DNA of 41,651 bases from Bacillota bacterium (lineage in GTDB: Bacteria; Bacillota; Dethiobacteria; Dethiobacterales; Dethiobacteraceae). A program made the position numbers and the translations under genes. A model generated the notes under the pieces. The model was given only the letters and a program-made list of their open reading frames with translations. It had not been told where the DNA came from and did no database searches. How positions within the stretch are numbered: position 1 is the first letter of the stretch; each line of letters starts with the position of its first letter. This document shows positions 21,673 through 29,979 of this stretch, piece by piece. The stretch covers positions 1 to 41,651 of the forward strand of contig QLUR01000024.1 in assembly GCA_018725565.1 (NCBI GenBank), written 5' to 3'.

Positions 21673-23751
21673 TTGGCTAATAATTTTGCCCGCCGCGGAT
21701 GGCTGGGTATGATGCAAAATGCTGATATGTTGGTGGCCGCTGCGGTGGTGGCGGTGGTGATGATTATTATCATCCCCATTCCTCCCTTACTTTTAGATCT
21801 GCTCATAACGTTTTCTATTGCTTTGTCGCTGATTATTATGCTCTTAACATTATTTACGACTCAAACTTTGCAGTTTTCCGTCTTCCCCTCCTTGTTGCTT
21901 GTGGTAACCCTTTTCCGTCTTTCCTTGAATGTCTCCTCCACCAGGCTAATTCTTAGCCGCGGTGAGGCGGGCGAGATAATTGCCGCTTTTGGTAGTTTAG
22001 TGGTCGGTAATAGTTATGTGGTTGGCCTAATCATTTTCATTATTATCACAGTGATTCAATTTGTAGTTATTACCAGTGGCGCAGGACGGGTGGCTGAAGT
22101 ATCCGCCCGCTTTACGCTCGATGCTATGCCCGGCAAACAAATGAGTATTGACGCTGACTTTAATGCCGGTTTAATTGACGAACACGCAGCCAGAAGCAGA
22201 CGGCAGACATTGCAAGCGGAAGCCGATTTTTACGGGGCAATGGACGGTGCCAGCAAATTTGTGCGGGGTGATGCCATTGCCGGGATTGTGATTGTGCTCG
22301 TAAATATCCTGGGCGGGTTTGCCATCGGGATGATCCAAATGGGCCTTTCCTTTGAGGAAGCGCTGCAAAAGTATATTTTGCTTACGGTAGGAGACGGTTT
22401 GGTGACGCAAATCCCGGCGCTGCTGGTTGCTACCGCCGCAGGTTTGCTGGTGACGCGCAACACTTCGGAAGGAAGTTTTGGCCGGGACTTGTCAAGGCAA
22501 CTGCTTAGTTTTCCCCGTGCTATGATGCTTAGCAGCGGAATCCTGCTGGCGCTGGCCTTGGTTCCTCAGATTCCTTTTTTTCCGTTTTTCTTTCTCTCAG
22601 TTGCCACCGCTTTTGCGGCATATACCTTGCTGGATGAACAAAAACAGGATGAAAAGCGGGCTCTTTCTCAGGCGGCAGCAAAGAAAGAGGCAACGCCGGC
22701 CCCGCCTGAAAACGTCATGAATCTGCTGGCGGTGGAGCCTATGGAAATTGAAATCGGCTATAGTCTGATTTCGCTTACAGACCAGAACCAAGGGGGAGAC
22801 CTTTTAGAAAGGATTACTGCTAGCCGCAGACAGTGTGCTCTTGAGCTGGGGATTGTGGTGCAGCCTATTCGCATTCGCGATAACTTGCAGCTGCCTCCGG
22901 GAAACTATGTTTTCAAATTGAAAGGCAATGAGATCGCCCGCGGTGAGTTGCGTCCCGGTTATTACCTCGCAATGAATCCATTGGATTTTGATAGTCATAA
23001 TCAACTTGATGGTTATCCCACCAGGGAACCAACTTTTGGACTGCCGGCGACTTGGATTCCGGCCGAGAAGAGAGAAGCGGCAGAGATGTCCGGCTATACG
23101 GTGGTAGATGTAATCACTGTGATGATCACTCATCTTGCCGAAACGATTAAAACCTATGCTCATGAGCTATTAGGGCGTCAGGAAGTAAAATCGCTGATTG
23201 ATCTCGTAAAGGGAAAACAGCCTGCTGTGATAGATGAATTACTGCCCGAACTGCTAACGGTGGGAGAAGTTCAGAAAGTGCTTCAAAACTTATTGAAAGA
23301 AGGCGTGTCAATCCGGGATTTAGTAACAATTTTTGAGACAATGGCTGACTACGCTCGGACAAGCCGCGAGATTGATTTTTTAACAGATTATGTGCGTCAG
23401 GCTTTGGGGCGGACAATCTGCGCCCAATATGCACTCGAGAGCAAACTACAAGTTATTTCTCTTGATCCACGGCTTGAGCAGAAGTTAGCAGACTCTTTGC
23501 AGTCGACGTCAGCCGGTACCTACCCAGTGATGGATCCGCAGACTACACAGAAAATCATGGCTGAACTTTCGGTGCGGGCAGAGCAGGTGATGTCCAAAGG
23601 ACGTAATCCGGTGGTGCTTACATCGGCGCGAATCCGGTTACCTTTTAAGCGACTGACAGAAAGGTTTCTGCCAAGCCTGGCCGTCCTTTCTTTCAATGAA
23701 ATTGTTCCCGGAGTGGAAGTAGAATCGGTAGGGATGGTGAGTCAAGAGTGA
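21673..23751 (+). CDS. flhA: Flagellar export gate protein FlhA
   Basis: FlhA is the large gate subunit that uses the proton motive force and receives substrates. Eight membrane segments fill residues 1-320. The conserved cytoplasmic loop has RFTLDAMPGKQMSIDADFNA and GLIDEHAARSRR (about residues 147-180), the FHIPEP family signature, followed by EADFYGAMDGASKFVRGDAI. The C-terminal domain has RDLVTIFETMADYARTSREI. 692 residues is normal. The start is TTG 21673 after GAGAGGATGG. The end overlaps flhF (GTGA). Confidence 0.97.
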   Translation: MANNFARRGWLGMMQNADMLVAAAVVAVVMIIIIPIPPLLLDLLITFSIALSLIIMLLTLFTTQTLQFSVFPSLLLVVTLFRLSLNVSSTRLILSRGEAGEIIAAFGSLVVGNSYVVGLIIFIIITVIQFVVITSGAGRVAEVSARFTLDAMPGKQMSIDADFNAGLIDEHAARSRRQTLQAEADFYGAMDGASKFVRGDAIAGIVIVLVNILGGFAIGMIQMGLSFEEALQKYILLTVGDGLVTQIPALLVATAAGLLVTRNTSEGSFGRDLSRQLLSFPRAMMLSSGILLALALVPQIPFFPFFFLSVATAFAAYTLLDEQKQDEKRALSQAAAKKEATPAPPENVMNLLAVEPMEIEIGYSLISLTDQNQGGDLLERITASRRQCALELGIVVQPIRIRDNLQLPPGNYVFKLKGNEIARGELRPGYYLAMNPLDFDSHNQLDGYPTREPTFGLPATWIPAEKREAAEMSGYTVVDVITVMITHLAETIKTYAHELLGRQEVKSLIDLVKGKQPAVIDELLPELLTVGEVQKVLQNLLKEGVSIRDLVTIFETMADYARTSREIDFLTDYVRQALGRTICAQYALESKLQVISLDPRLEQKLADSLQSTSAGTYPVMDPQTTQKIMAELSVRAEQVMSKGRNPVVLTSARIRLPFKRLTERFLPSLAVLSFNEIVPGVEVESVGMVSQE

Positions 23752-24833
23752 AGATAAAAAAATATTGTGTGGAAAATGTGCAGGAAGGCATGCTGCAAAT
23801 TAAAAAGGAACTCGGGCCTGAAGCCGTAATTATCGATAGCCGCAAAGTGCGTGAAAAAGGATTGCGCGGTTTTTTCGCACCTGTGAAGGTTGAAATTACT
23901 GCTGCTGTGGACTCTCCCCCGTCACCTTGGCAGTCCACTGCGGCCCGAGAAAGAGATTTTCAGGAACAAAAATTGCATGGAGAGCTTAACGAACTGAAAC
24001 AGCTCGTTAACCAGCTGGTGAATCGTCAGCAGAAACAAAACATTGAGGAGAAAGGGCCGTTTTACCGTTGGATGCAGCGTCTCATCGAAAATGATGTGGC
24101 TCCGGCACTGGCACAGCAAATTTTAACGGAAATTCACGAAGACTTTGCGGTGGAAAATGCCCTTTCTGACGAAGTGATTGAACTAATTCTGCTGAAAAAA
24201 GTACGGGAAAGACTGCGTGTCGCCGACTTGCCGGATACTGCCCGTATCTTAGCTTTCGTTGGACCTACAGGCGTAGGAAAAACTACTACGCTTGCTAAGC
24301 TGGCGGCGCGATTTGCGCTGTATCACAATAAGCAGGTAGGAATGATCACTATTGATACTTACCGCATCGGGGCGGTTGAACAGCTCCGTACCTACGCAGA
24401 TATTACCGGCATGCCTATAGAAGTTGTTATGACACCGAAAGATATGCCGCGTGCGCTGAAGCGTCTGGCAGACCGTGAACTGATTCTGGTCGATACGGCG
24501 GGGCGCAACTCAAAAAACTCCATGCAGGTATCTGAACTTTCTTCATTTATGGCGGGACTTCCCACACCGGAAATATTCCTGGTCCTGAGTGCTACTACTA
24601 AAACAAAAGATTTATACCGGATTATGGCAAATTTCGCCAAAGTTAATTTTAATAGACTAATTTTTACAAAGCTGGATGAAACAGATACTTTTGGTGTGTT
24701 GTTAAATACGTCTTCATCCACTAGCTTGCCGTTGACATACGTTACTACCGGCCAGAATGTGCCTGATGATTTGGAAGGAGCCAACGCCGAAAGGCTGGCA
24801 AAACTGATCCTAGGGGTTGAGCAGCATGTCTGA
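23748..24833 (+). CDS. flhF: Flagellar GTPase FlhF
   Basis: FlhF is an SRP-type GTPase that sets the place and number of flagella together with FlhG. The N-terminal B domain is present (MKIKKYCVENVQEGMLQIKK), followed by the NG domain: P-loop FVGPTGVGKTTTLAKLAARF near residues 170-190, ITIDTYRIGAVEQLRTYADI, and the LVDTAGRNS motif with FTKLDET later. 361 residues is normal for Firmicutes. GTG start overlaps the flhA stop; ATG of flhG overlaps its end. Confidence 0.95.
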   Translation: MKIKKYCVENVQEGMLQIKKELGPEAVIIDSRKVREKGLRGFFAPVKVEITAAVDSPPSPWQSTAARERDFQEQKLHGELNELKQLVNQLVNRQQKQNIEEKGPFYRWMQRLIENDVAPALAQQILTEIHEDFAVENALSDEVIELILLKKVRERLRVADLPDTARILAFVGPTGVGKTTTLAKLAARFALYHNKQVGMITIDTYRIGAVEQLRTYADITGMPIEVVMTPKDMPRALKRLADRELILVDTAGRNSKNSMQVSELSSFMAGLPTPEIFLVLSATTKTKDLYRIMANFAKVNFNRLIFTKLDETDTFGVLLNTSSSTSLPLTYVTTGQNVPDDLEGANAERLAKLILGVEQHV

Positions 24834-25704
24834 CCAAGCGGAGCGTTTTCGTCAACTTGCGTTGGCGGCGGACTCAAGGCGGACGATTATCAAACAGAAA
24901 AAAATTCCCAGGGTGATTACTGTCACCAGCGGTAAAGGAGGAGTTGGTAAAACAAACTTGGTGGTTAACTTAGCTGTTGCCCTTTCTCGGCTGGGCAAGC
25001 GGGTGGCGATTATGGATGCTGACTTAGGTCTGGCAAATGTTGATATTCTTTTGGGGCTTTTGCCGCTGCATAACTTATATGATGTGGTGCAAGGGACTAA
25101 ATCACTGGAAGAGATTATTATCAGCGGACCGGATGGGCTTAAAATTGTCCCGGGCGGCTCCGGTCTGACGGAAATGGCAAATTTGTCGTCGCTGCAACGA
25201 GAGCGACTGATGGACAACCTGATTGCTTTGGAGAATATGGCGGATATTCTTTTGATTGATACCGGTGCCGGCCTCTCTCGTGCCGTTTTATCTTTCGTTT
25301 CCGCCGCAGATGAACTGGTAGTCATCACTACTCCTGAACCTACTGCCATTACTGATGCTTACGGATTGATTAAGGTCGTGGCAAAGCATAAACTGCACCA
25401 ACAGGTGAAGCTGGTAGTGAACCAGGTGAGCGGCCACCGCGAGGCTGTCAATATCGCTGAGCGCTTTGCGGAAGTAAGTCAGAAATTTCTGCAGCAAGAC
25501 GTCAGCTTCTTAGGTGAAATCTGTAGTGACCAGCAAGTGGTTTATGCGGTGAAGCAGCAACAACCTTTTCTCACCCTTTTCCCTCGCACTAGGGCCACCC
25601 AGGACGTGCAAAATATTGCCAGCAAGTTATTAGAAATTGCTCCGGAAAAATCACGTGGGATTAGCGGGTTTTTGAGTCGGCTTACAAAACTGCTGGAAAA
25701 CTGA
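24826..25704 (+). CDS. flhG: MinD-like ATPase FlhG (FleN/YlxH)
   Basis: FlhG stimulates FlhF GTPase and limits flagellar number; it also helps load C-ring proteins such as FliY in Bacillus. The product has an N-terminal helix before the deviant Walker A TSGKGGVGKTN (about residues 31-41), then AIMDADLGLANVDILLG and the LLIDTGAGL Walker B region, the MinD/ParA pattern. The short N-terminal motif (QAERFRQLALA) resembles the FlhF-activating helix. 292 residues from ATG 24826, which overlaps the flhF stop. Confidence 0.94.
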   Translation: MSDQAERFRQLALAADSRRTIIKQKKIPRVITVTSGKGGVGKTNLVVNLAVALSRLGKRVAIMDADLGLANVDILLGLLPLHNLYDVVQGTKSLEEIIISGPDGLKIVPGGSGLTEMANLSSLQRERLMDNLIALENMADILLIDTGAGLSRAVLSFVSAADELVVITTPEPTAITDAYGLIKVVAKHKLHQQVKLVVNQVSGHREAVNIAERFAEVSQKFLQQDVSFLGEICSDQQVVYAVKQQQPFLTLFPRTRATQDVQNIASKLLEIAPEKSRGISGFLSRLTKLLEN

Positions 25705-25727
25705 AGCTCGAAGGGGGGGGGATGGTG

Positions 25728-26387
25728 ATGACAAAGAAGAAGTGGTTATCCGTCCAGCAAAAAATTGAAATCATGCAACTGCCGGAGGGCGAGCGATTTA
25801 AAAGTTTAATTCAGGAACTCGATGGAGAAACAGTTGCTGTTACAGTCCCTTACAGGCAAGGGAAATACCTTCTTCTTCGCGACGGTGAAATGGTTAGAGT
25901 GGAAGTTGTACTCAGCGATGCAATCTACGGGTTTCAAGCTAAAGTCCTTGGTCGCAGAAAGTCAAATCATGTGCCACTAGTCTTGCTTTCACGCCCTGTT
26001 TTTTTTACCCGTAAGCAGCGCCGCAGCTTTGTTCGCTTTCCCATCATCCTTCCAGTGCGCTTTTATTTTCACCCTCACTCGGGCGGTCCGTTAATACCGG
26101 AAGGCTGTGAGGAAAAGACAGGAAAGACGATTGATCTTTCCGGCGGCGGGCTGCAGATTTATACCAGCACCGCTGTGCAAGTCGGGGCGCAGGTTTTGCT
26201 GTGCCTCAAGCTAAATGACGGACATCCCCAGGAATTGATTTTAAGCGGCAATGTAAACTGGGTTACGGAAGATGAGTGGCATCGTTCCGTTCGCTTTGGC
26301 GTCTGTTTCCAGGGAATAAGTGAAGCAGCGCAGGAACGAATTATTTCCTATATTTTTAGGATGATGCGCCAAAGAACCCTAACTTGA
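25728..26387 (+). CDS. PilZ-domain c-di-GMP receptor (YcgR/MotI-like)
   Basis: A 219-residue protein with an N-terminal PilZN/YcgR-like region and a C-terminal PilZ domain. The two c-di-GMP contact motifs are intact: RRSFVR (RxxxR type) and DLSGGG (D/NxSxxG type), then SVRFGVCF. Proteins of this type bind c-di-GMP and slow the flagellar motor through the stator or rotor. Its place between flhG and fliA ties it to motility. ATG 25722 and ATG 25728 are both in frame; the G9 run directly before 25722 favours 25728. The 3' end overlaps no gene. Confidence 0.9.
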   Translation: MTKKKWLSVQQKIEIMQLPEGERFKSLIQELDGETVAVTVPYRQGKYLLLRDGEMVRVEVVLSDAIYGFQAKVLGRRKSNHVPLVLLSRPVFFTRKQRRSFVRFPIILPVRFYFHPHSGGPLIPEGCEEKTGKTIDLSGGGLQIYTSTAVQVGAQVLLCLKLNDGHPQELILSGNVNWVTEDEWHRSVRFGVCFQGISEAAQERIISYIFRMMRQRTLT

Positions 26388-26401
26388 CGGGGGCGAAACA
26401 G

Positions 26402-27121
26402 ATGAGTGGAACTAACCTCTGGTTGAAATACCAGGAGACAAAAGCAGAAGGTGTGCACAGCGAACTGGTGAGTCAATACCTGCCGCTTGTACGTTTGCAC
26501 GTAGGGCGTCTGGCGTTGGGCTTGCCGGCCCATGTTAATCGGGACGACCTGGTGCAAGCCGGCGTGCTGGGACTACTAGAGGCTATGCAGCGTTTTGACC
26601 CAAACCGAGGTGTTCGCTTTGAGTCTTTTGCCACACTGAGGATCCGCGGCGCTATGTTGGATGAGCTACGGCGTTTGTGTTGGCTGCCCCGCTCTCTGCT
26701 GCGCCAGATGCGGGAAATGGATCGTGCTTCCCAGGCTCTGGCAGTTAAACTAGGCCGAGAGCCGGAGCTGGAAGAAGTGGCAGATTGTCTGCAGATAGCG
26801 GTGGAGCAGCTGCGGAAAACAGTAACGATGATTAACTGCGGCACAGTGTTGTCGATCGAGGACACATTGTTTGCCGCGCCGGAGACAGTGGGCCAGGAAA
26901 CAGCGACACTGGATCGCTTGATTGTCGCTGAGGAAAAAGAACTTTTGGCTGCCGCCATAAAGGAATTACCGGAACGTCAGCAACAACTACTGGCTCTTTA
27001 TTATCAGGAGGAACTGACGTTAAAGGAAGTAGGGTTGGTGTTGGGCGTATCGGAATCCCGGGTTTGCCAGTTGCATGCGCGCATTATAGCGCGCCTGCGT
27101 TCCGCCCTGACAGAAGAGTGA
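26402..27121 (+). CDS. fliA: RNA polymerase sigma-28 factor FliA (SigD)
   Basis: FliA directs transcription of late flagellar and chemotaxis genes. The 239-residue product has region 2 (LVQAGVLGLLEAMQRFDPNR, then FESFATLRIRGAMLDELRRL), region 3 (QALAVKLGREPELEEVADCL) and a region 4 helix-turn-helix (TLKEVGLVLGVSESRVCQLH). ATG 26402 has GGGGGCG upstream. Sites that it should recognise are visible at 3314, 4299 and 4345. Its usual anti-sigma partner FlgM is not in this window. Confidence 0.96.
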   Translation: MSGTNLWLKYQETKAEGVHSELVSQYLPLVRLHVGRLALGLPAHVNRDDLVQAGVLGLLEAMQRFDPNRGVRFESFATLRIRGAMLDELRRLCWLPRSLLRQMREMDRASQALAVKLGREPELEEVADCLQIAVEQLRKTVTMINCGTVLSIEDTLFAAPETVGQETATLDRLIVAEEKELLAAAIKELPERQQQLLALYYQEELTLKEVGLVLGVSESRVCQLHARIIARLRSALTEE

Positions 27122-27169
27122 GCAGCGGCGAGTTAATGACCAAAATAGCCAAGACACGGGAGTGAAGTT

Positions 27170-27625
27170 ATGGTATACTTGCTTTTGTTAATCGGCTTAG
27201 TGCTAGCTTTGTTGGCTTCCGCTAAACTGGTTCAAAAAAATAGGGAGCCGTTTGACGACGCTCTGCGTGCCGAGGTAAGCAAACCACTAAAGCGCGAATT
27301 GGTAATTCTGTTTGAGTTGCAGGAATCGGTGGAAGCTGCTCTGGCTGAGTTGGACGAAAAAAATCAGGTTTTTCAGCACTTGCTGTCACGGTTGGAAAAA
27401 CAGCGCGCGGCAGTAGAGTATAGGTTGCAGCAATTGGAGCGGCTGATCAGCCGCGCGGAAGCTGTATTGCGTAACCCGGTAGATCGGGTCGCACCGGAAG
27501 GAGATCGCTATCGCCGTGAGCAAATCTATCGATTAGCAGACCAAGGCAAAAATGTGGTGGATGTGGCGGTGGAGCTTGAATTAGGACGGGGTGAGGTGGA
27601 ATTAATACTCGGCTTGCGAAAATAG
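27170..27625 (+). CDS. DUF6115-like single-pass coiled-coil protein
   Basis: A 151-residue protein of unknown function found in flagellar clusters of Clostridia. One N-terminal membrane helix (residues 2-20, VYLLLLIGLVLALLASAKL) leads into a charged coiled coil (about 45-105), and the end carries the family motif IYRLADQGKNVVDVAVELEL followed by GRGEVELILGLRK, which reads like a small helix-turn-helix. ATG 27170 follows ACGGGAGTG. Directly followed by a second small membrane protein. Confidence 0.8.
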   Translation: MVYLLLLIGLVLALLASAKLVQKNREPFDDALRAEVSKPLKRELVILFELQESVEAALAELDEKNQVFQHLLSRLEKQRAAVEYRLQQLERLISRAEAVLRNPVDRVAPEGDRYRREQIYRLADQGKNVVDVAVELELGRGEVELILGLRK

Positions 27626-27635
27626 GAGGATTTAA

Positions 27636-27813
27636 TTGGCATTTCTTATTGGGTTTCGGGTTGGGTCTCTTGTTGGCTGCTTTGCTTATTTTGCTGCAGG
27701 GTACAAGGCCTGTCCCTGCGGCTGAGGTGGAAAGGATGGCGCGGGAACAGGGAATGGTCTATCCGCAAGAAGTTGTTCCTTTTACAGAGGGGGAACCGGT
27801 CACGGAGAAGTAA
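27636..27813 (+). pseudogene. Small membrane protein of the flagellar operon, frameshifted
   Basis: AGGAGG (27624-27629) sits 6 bases before TTG 27636. From that start the frame reads MAFLIGF, then a poor sequence ending at a TGA after 29 codons. The other frame, open to TAA 27811, gives LGFGLGLLLAALLILL (one membrane helix), then EVERMAREQGMVYPQEVVPF. Removing one T from the TTT at 27642-27644 joins them into MAFLLGFGLGLLLAALLILL and the rest, about 58 residues. Small proteins ending in a similar ARELGMV-type motif occur here in related clusters, as far as I recall. Hence a real gene with a one-base insertion, or a sequence error. Confidence 0.6.
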
Positions 27814-27841
27814 ATTTTGCGCAAAGAAAGGTGGGATGATT

Positions 27842-28594
27842 TTGATTAGGGGGCTTTACACAGCAGCAAGCGGGATGATGGTTGAATCTGCCCGTCAGGA
27901 AACAATCACCAATAATTTGGCAAACAGCGAGACTACAGGTTTCAAGCGAGATTTGGCTCTGCAGCGTGCCCAAGCAGAATTGCCGGTGCTACGAGTGGGC
28001 GATAGCAATCACTTGCCATTGCAGCCGGTCATCGGAACTTTGGGTACAGGTTCGCTGGTGGCTGGCATACACACCGTCCATGAACAAGGGGTGCTGCGGG
28101 AGACGGGCAGGAAACTGGATCTATCCTTGGCAGGTGCGGGTTTTTTCACGGTAGAAACGGCTCAAGGTGTAAGGTTTACACGTAACGGCGCTTTTACACT
28201 CGATGCCGACGGTTTTTTGCTTACTGACGCAGGACACCGGGTTATGGGAACGGAAGGATATTTGCAAATTCCGGCGGGGGAGATGACGGTGAATGATGAC
28301 GGCAGGCTTTTTGTGGACGGAGCGCCGGTTGGCCAGCTGCGGCTGGCTTTGTTTGCGGAACAGGAACTGCTTAGCAAGCAGGGGGAATCTTTGTTTGACG
28401 CCGGCGGACAGGTTGCGCTGCCGGCTGCCGCTCAGGTGAAACAGGGATTTCTTGAGTCAGCCAATATCCAGGTTATTCAGGAAATAGTGAGAATGATCGC
28501 TACACAGCGCGCTTATGAAACGAATCAACGCGCACTGCAAGCCCAAGATGAGTTATTAGGCAAAGCCGTTAATGAAATCGGTTCACTTCGCTAA
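27842..28594 (+). CDS. flgF: Flagellar distal rod protein FlgF
   Basis: One of two adjacent FlgF/FlgG-type rod proteins. The N-terminus (IRGLYTAASGMMVESARQET, then ITNNLANSETTGFKRD) and C-terminus (VKQGFLESANIQVIQEIVRM followed by TQRAYETNQRALQAQDELL) are the rod/hook D0 halves. About 250 residues, normal. I take TTG 27842 because the family starts with MIRGLY and AAAGGTGGG lies 6 bases upstream; ATG 27836 is the alternative. FlgF against FlgG is assigned by order, as the two are similar. Confidence 0.9.
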   Translation: MIRGLYTAASGMMVESARQETITNNLANSETTGFKRDLALQRAQAELPVLRVGDSNHLPLQPVIGTLGTGSLVAGIHTVHEQGVLRETGRKLDLSLAGAGFFTVETAQGVRFTRNGAFTLDADGFLLTDAGHRVMGTEGYLQIPAGEMTVNDDGRLFVDGAPVGQLRLALFAEQELLSKQGESLFDAGGQVALPAAAQVKQGFLESANIQVIQEIVRMIATQRAYETNQRALQAQDELLGKAVNEIGSLR

Positions 28595-28607
28595 GGGGGA
28601 ATAGCTG

Positions 28608-29384
28608 GTGTTACGCAGCCTTTGGAATGCGGCTTCAGGCATGAGGGCGCAACAGGAAAAAATTGATGTGACTGCCAATAATATTGCTAATGTGAACACC
28701 ATCGGCTTCAAGAAAAAAACGACGGTTTTCCACGACTTGCTTTACCAGTCCTTGGAGCGGCGGGGCAATGCGGTGGCGCCTGCTGTGGCGGGAGGCCGGC
28801 CGAGCACGGCGGGTGTGGGCAGTGCGGTGGCTGCAGTTCGTGCCGATCTGCGAGCTGGCACCTATCTGCAGACCGGCAGGGCGTTGGATTTGGCTGTGGT
28901 GGGTGAGGGATTTTTTCGGGTGGAACTGCCGGATGGCAGAATAGCTTATACCCGTGATGGTTCCTTTTCCCTGGATGCGGCAGGAAACTTGGTGACTGCA
29001 CAGGGACAGCGGGTGAGCTTTCCCGCTCTGCCCTTGGGGCAACAGGAAATAAAGATCTCTCCCCAGGGGCAGGTGTCTGCGGTTGAACCCAATGGAGATC
29101 AGGTGGCGGTAGGGACGGTGTCGCTAGCCTATTTTAATAATCCTCAGGGACTCGAACAGCTTGGGGGAAATCTGCTGCTTGCCACAGAAGCATCCGGCGA
29201 GGCAGAAAACAGAGCTTCGGGAAACGCTACAAAGCTGATGCAGGGCTATTTGGAAAGTTCCAATGTCGATCTGAGTGAAGAATTAGTGAATCTTTTGGCC
29301 AGCCAACGTGCTTTTGAACTAAATTCCAGAGCGTTGCGGACATCAGACGAAATGTGGAGTATTGCAAATCAAATACGGCGCTAA
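28608..29384 (+). CDS. flgG: Flagellar distal rod protein FlgG
   Basis: The second distal-rod-type gene. N-terminal motif LRSLWNAASGMRAQQEKIDV, then TANNIANVNTIGFKKK; C-terminal MQGYLESSNVDLSEELVNLL and SQRAFELNSRALRTSDEMW. 258 residues, normal for FlgG. GTG 28608 after AAGGGGGAA. No flgA, flgH or flgI follows, which fits a cell without an outer membrane. It closes the long rightward operon: a strong inverted repeat begins 14 bases after its stop. Confidence 0.92.
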   Translation: MLRSLWNAASGMRAQQEKIDVTANNIANVNTIGFKKKTTVFHDLLYQSLERRGNAVAPAVAGGRPSTAGVGSAVAAVRADLRAGTYLQTGRALDLAVVGEGFFRVELPDGRIAYTRDGSFSLDAAGNLVTAQGQRVSFPALPLGQQEIKISPQGQVSAVEPNGDQVAVGTVSLAYFNNPQGLEQLGGNLLLATEASGEAENRASGNATKLMQGYLESSNVDLSEELVNLLASQRAFELNSRALRTSDEMWSIANQIRR

Positions 29385-29397
29385 GAAAGATTTTTCT

Positions 29398-29464
29398 GCA
29401 TAAATAATCCCCCGGTGATTATGCTTTCCTGTAAGGAAAAATTTACCAGGGGGATTATTTATGC
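29398..29464 (+). promoter_or_regulatory. Long stem that encloses the ribosome binding site and start of the TPR gene
   Basis: GCATAAATAATCCCCCGGT (29398-29416) pairs with ACCAGGGGGATTATTTATGC (29445-29464) along 19 pairs with a single bulged A. Between them, TTTCCT and AAGGAAA form an inner hairpin. The right arm contains the AGGGGG ribosome binding site and the ATG (29461) of the next gene, so the fold would block its translation. It could act as a barrier to read-through expression, a melting switch, or the end of the flgG transcript; there is no T tract. Confidence 0.6.
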
Positions 29465-29979
29465 GCTTTTCTCTTCAGCAGAATCAAAAGCAAGAAAGTG
29501 GAAGCCTAAAAGATTCGGCAGCCGACTATAACAGGCAAGGTGGATCGGCCATACTGCGCGGCGCAGACCAGGAGGCAATTTACTATCTGCTCTCAGCCGC
29601 AGTTTGTGAGCCTGATTATTGGCTCGCCTTTTATAATCTGGGGAACTGCTGGGCCAAACTCAAAGAAAACCAGGCAGCACTGTGGGTCTATGAACAGGCT
29701 GTTCGGAACTGCTACCATCATGCGCCACTTTTTTTAAATCTAGGGATTGTTTGCTGCCGGGAAGGACAGGCCAAGCGGGCACTGCCGTACTTGGAACAGG
29801 CTTTGTGCTTAAATCCCGCAGACGCAAAGTGCTCCGCTGCACTGGGGTTTGCCTATTATGGGCTTGAAGAATGGGGGCTTGCCTGGCGCTGGTATAACAA
29901 AGCTTTCCGATTGGATCCCCACAACGCTGACTATAAAACAAGTATGCGAATTGTGGAAAAAAGAATCAGTGACGGCTAA
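29461..29979 (+). CDS. Tetratricopeptide repeat protein
   Basis: A 172-residue soluble protein with about three TPR units: YWLAFYNLGNCWAKLKENQA, then APLFLNLGIVCCREGQAKRA and AKCSAALGFAYYGLEEWGLA, each with the A/G/Y-rich helix pair. Such proteins are scaffolds; the partner is unknown. It is the last gene of the rightward series and runs tail to tail into fapA with a 14-base overlap. Its AGGGGG site and ATG lie in a long stem (29398-29464), so expression may be conditional. Confidence 0.8.
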   Translation: MRFSLQQNQKQESGSLKDSAADYNRQGGSAILRGADQEAIYYLLSAAVCEPDYWLAFYNLGNCWAKLKENQAALWVYEQAVRNCYHHAPLFLNLGIVCCREGQAKRALPYLEQALCLNPADAKCSAALGFAYYGLEEWGLAWRWYNKAFRLDPHNADYKTSMRIVEKRISDG

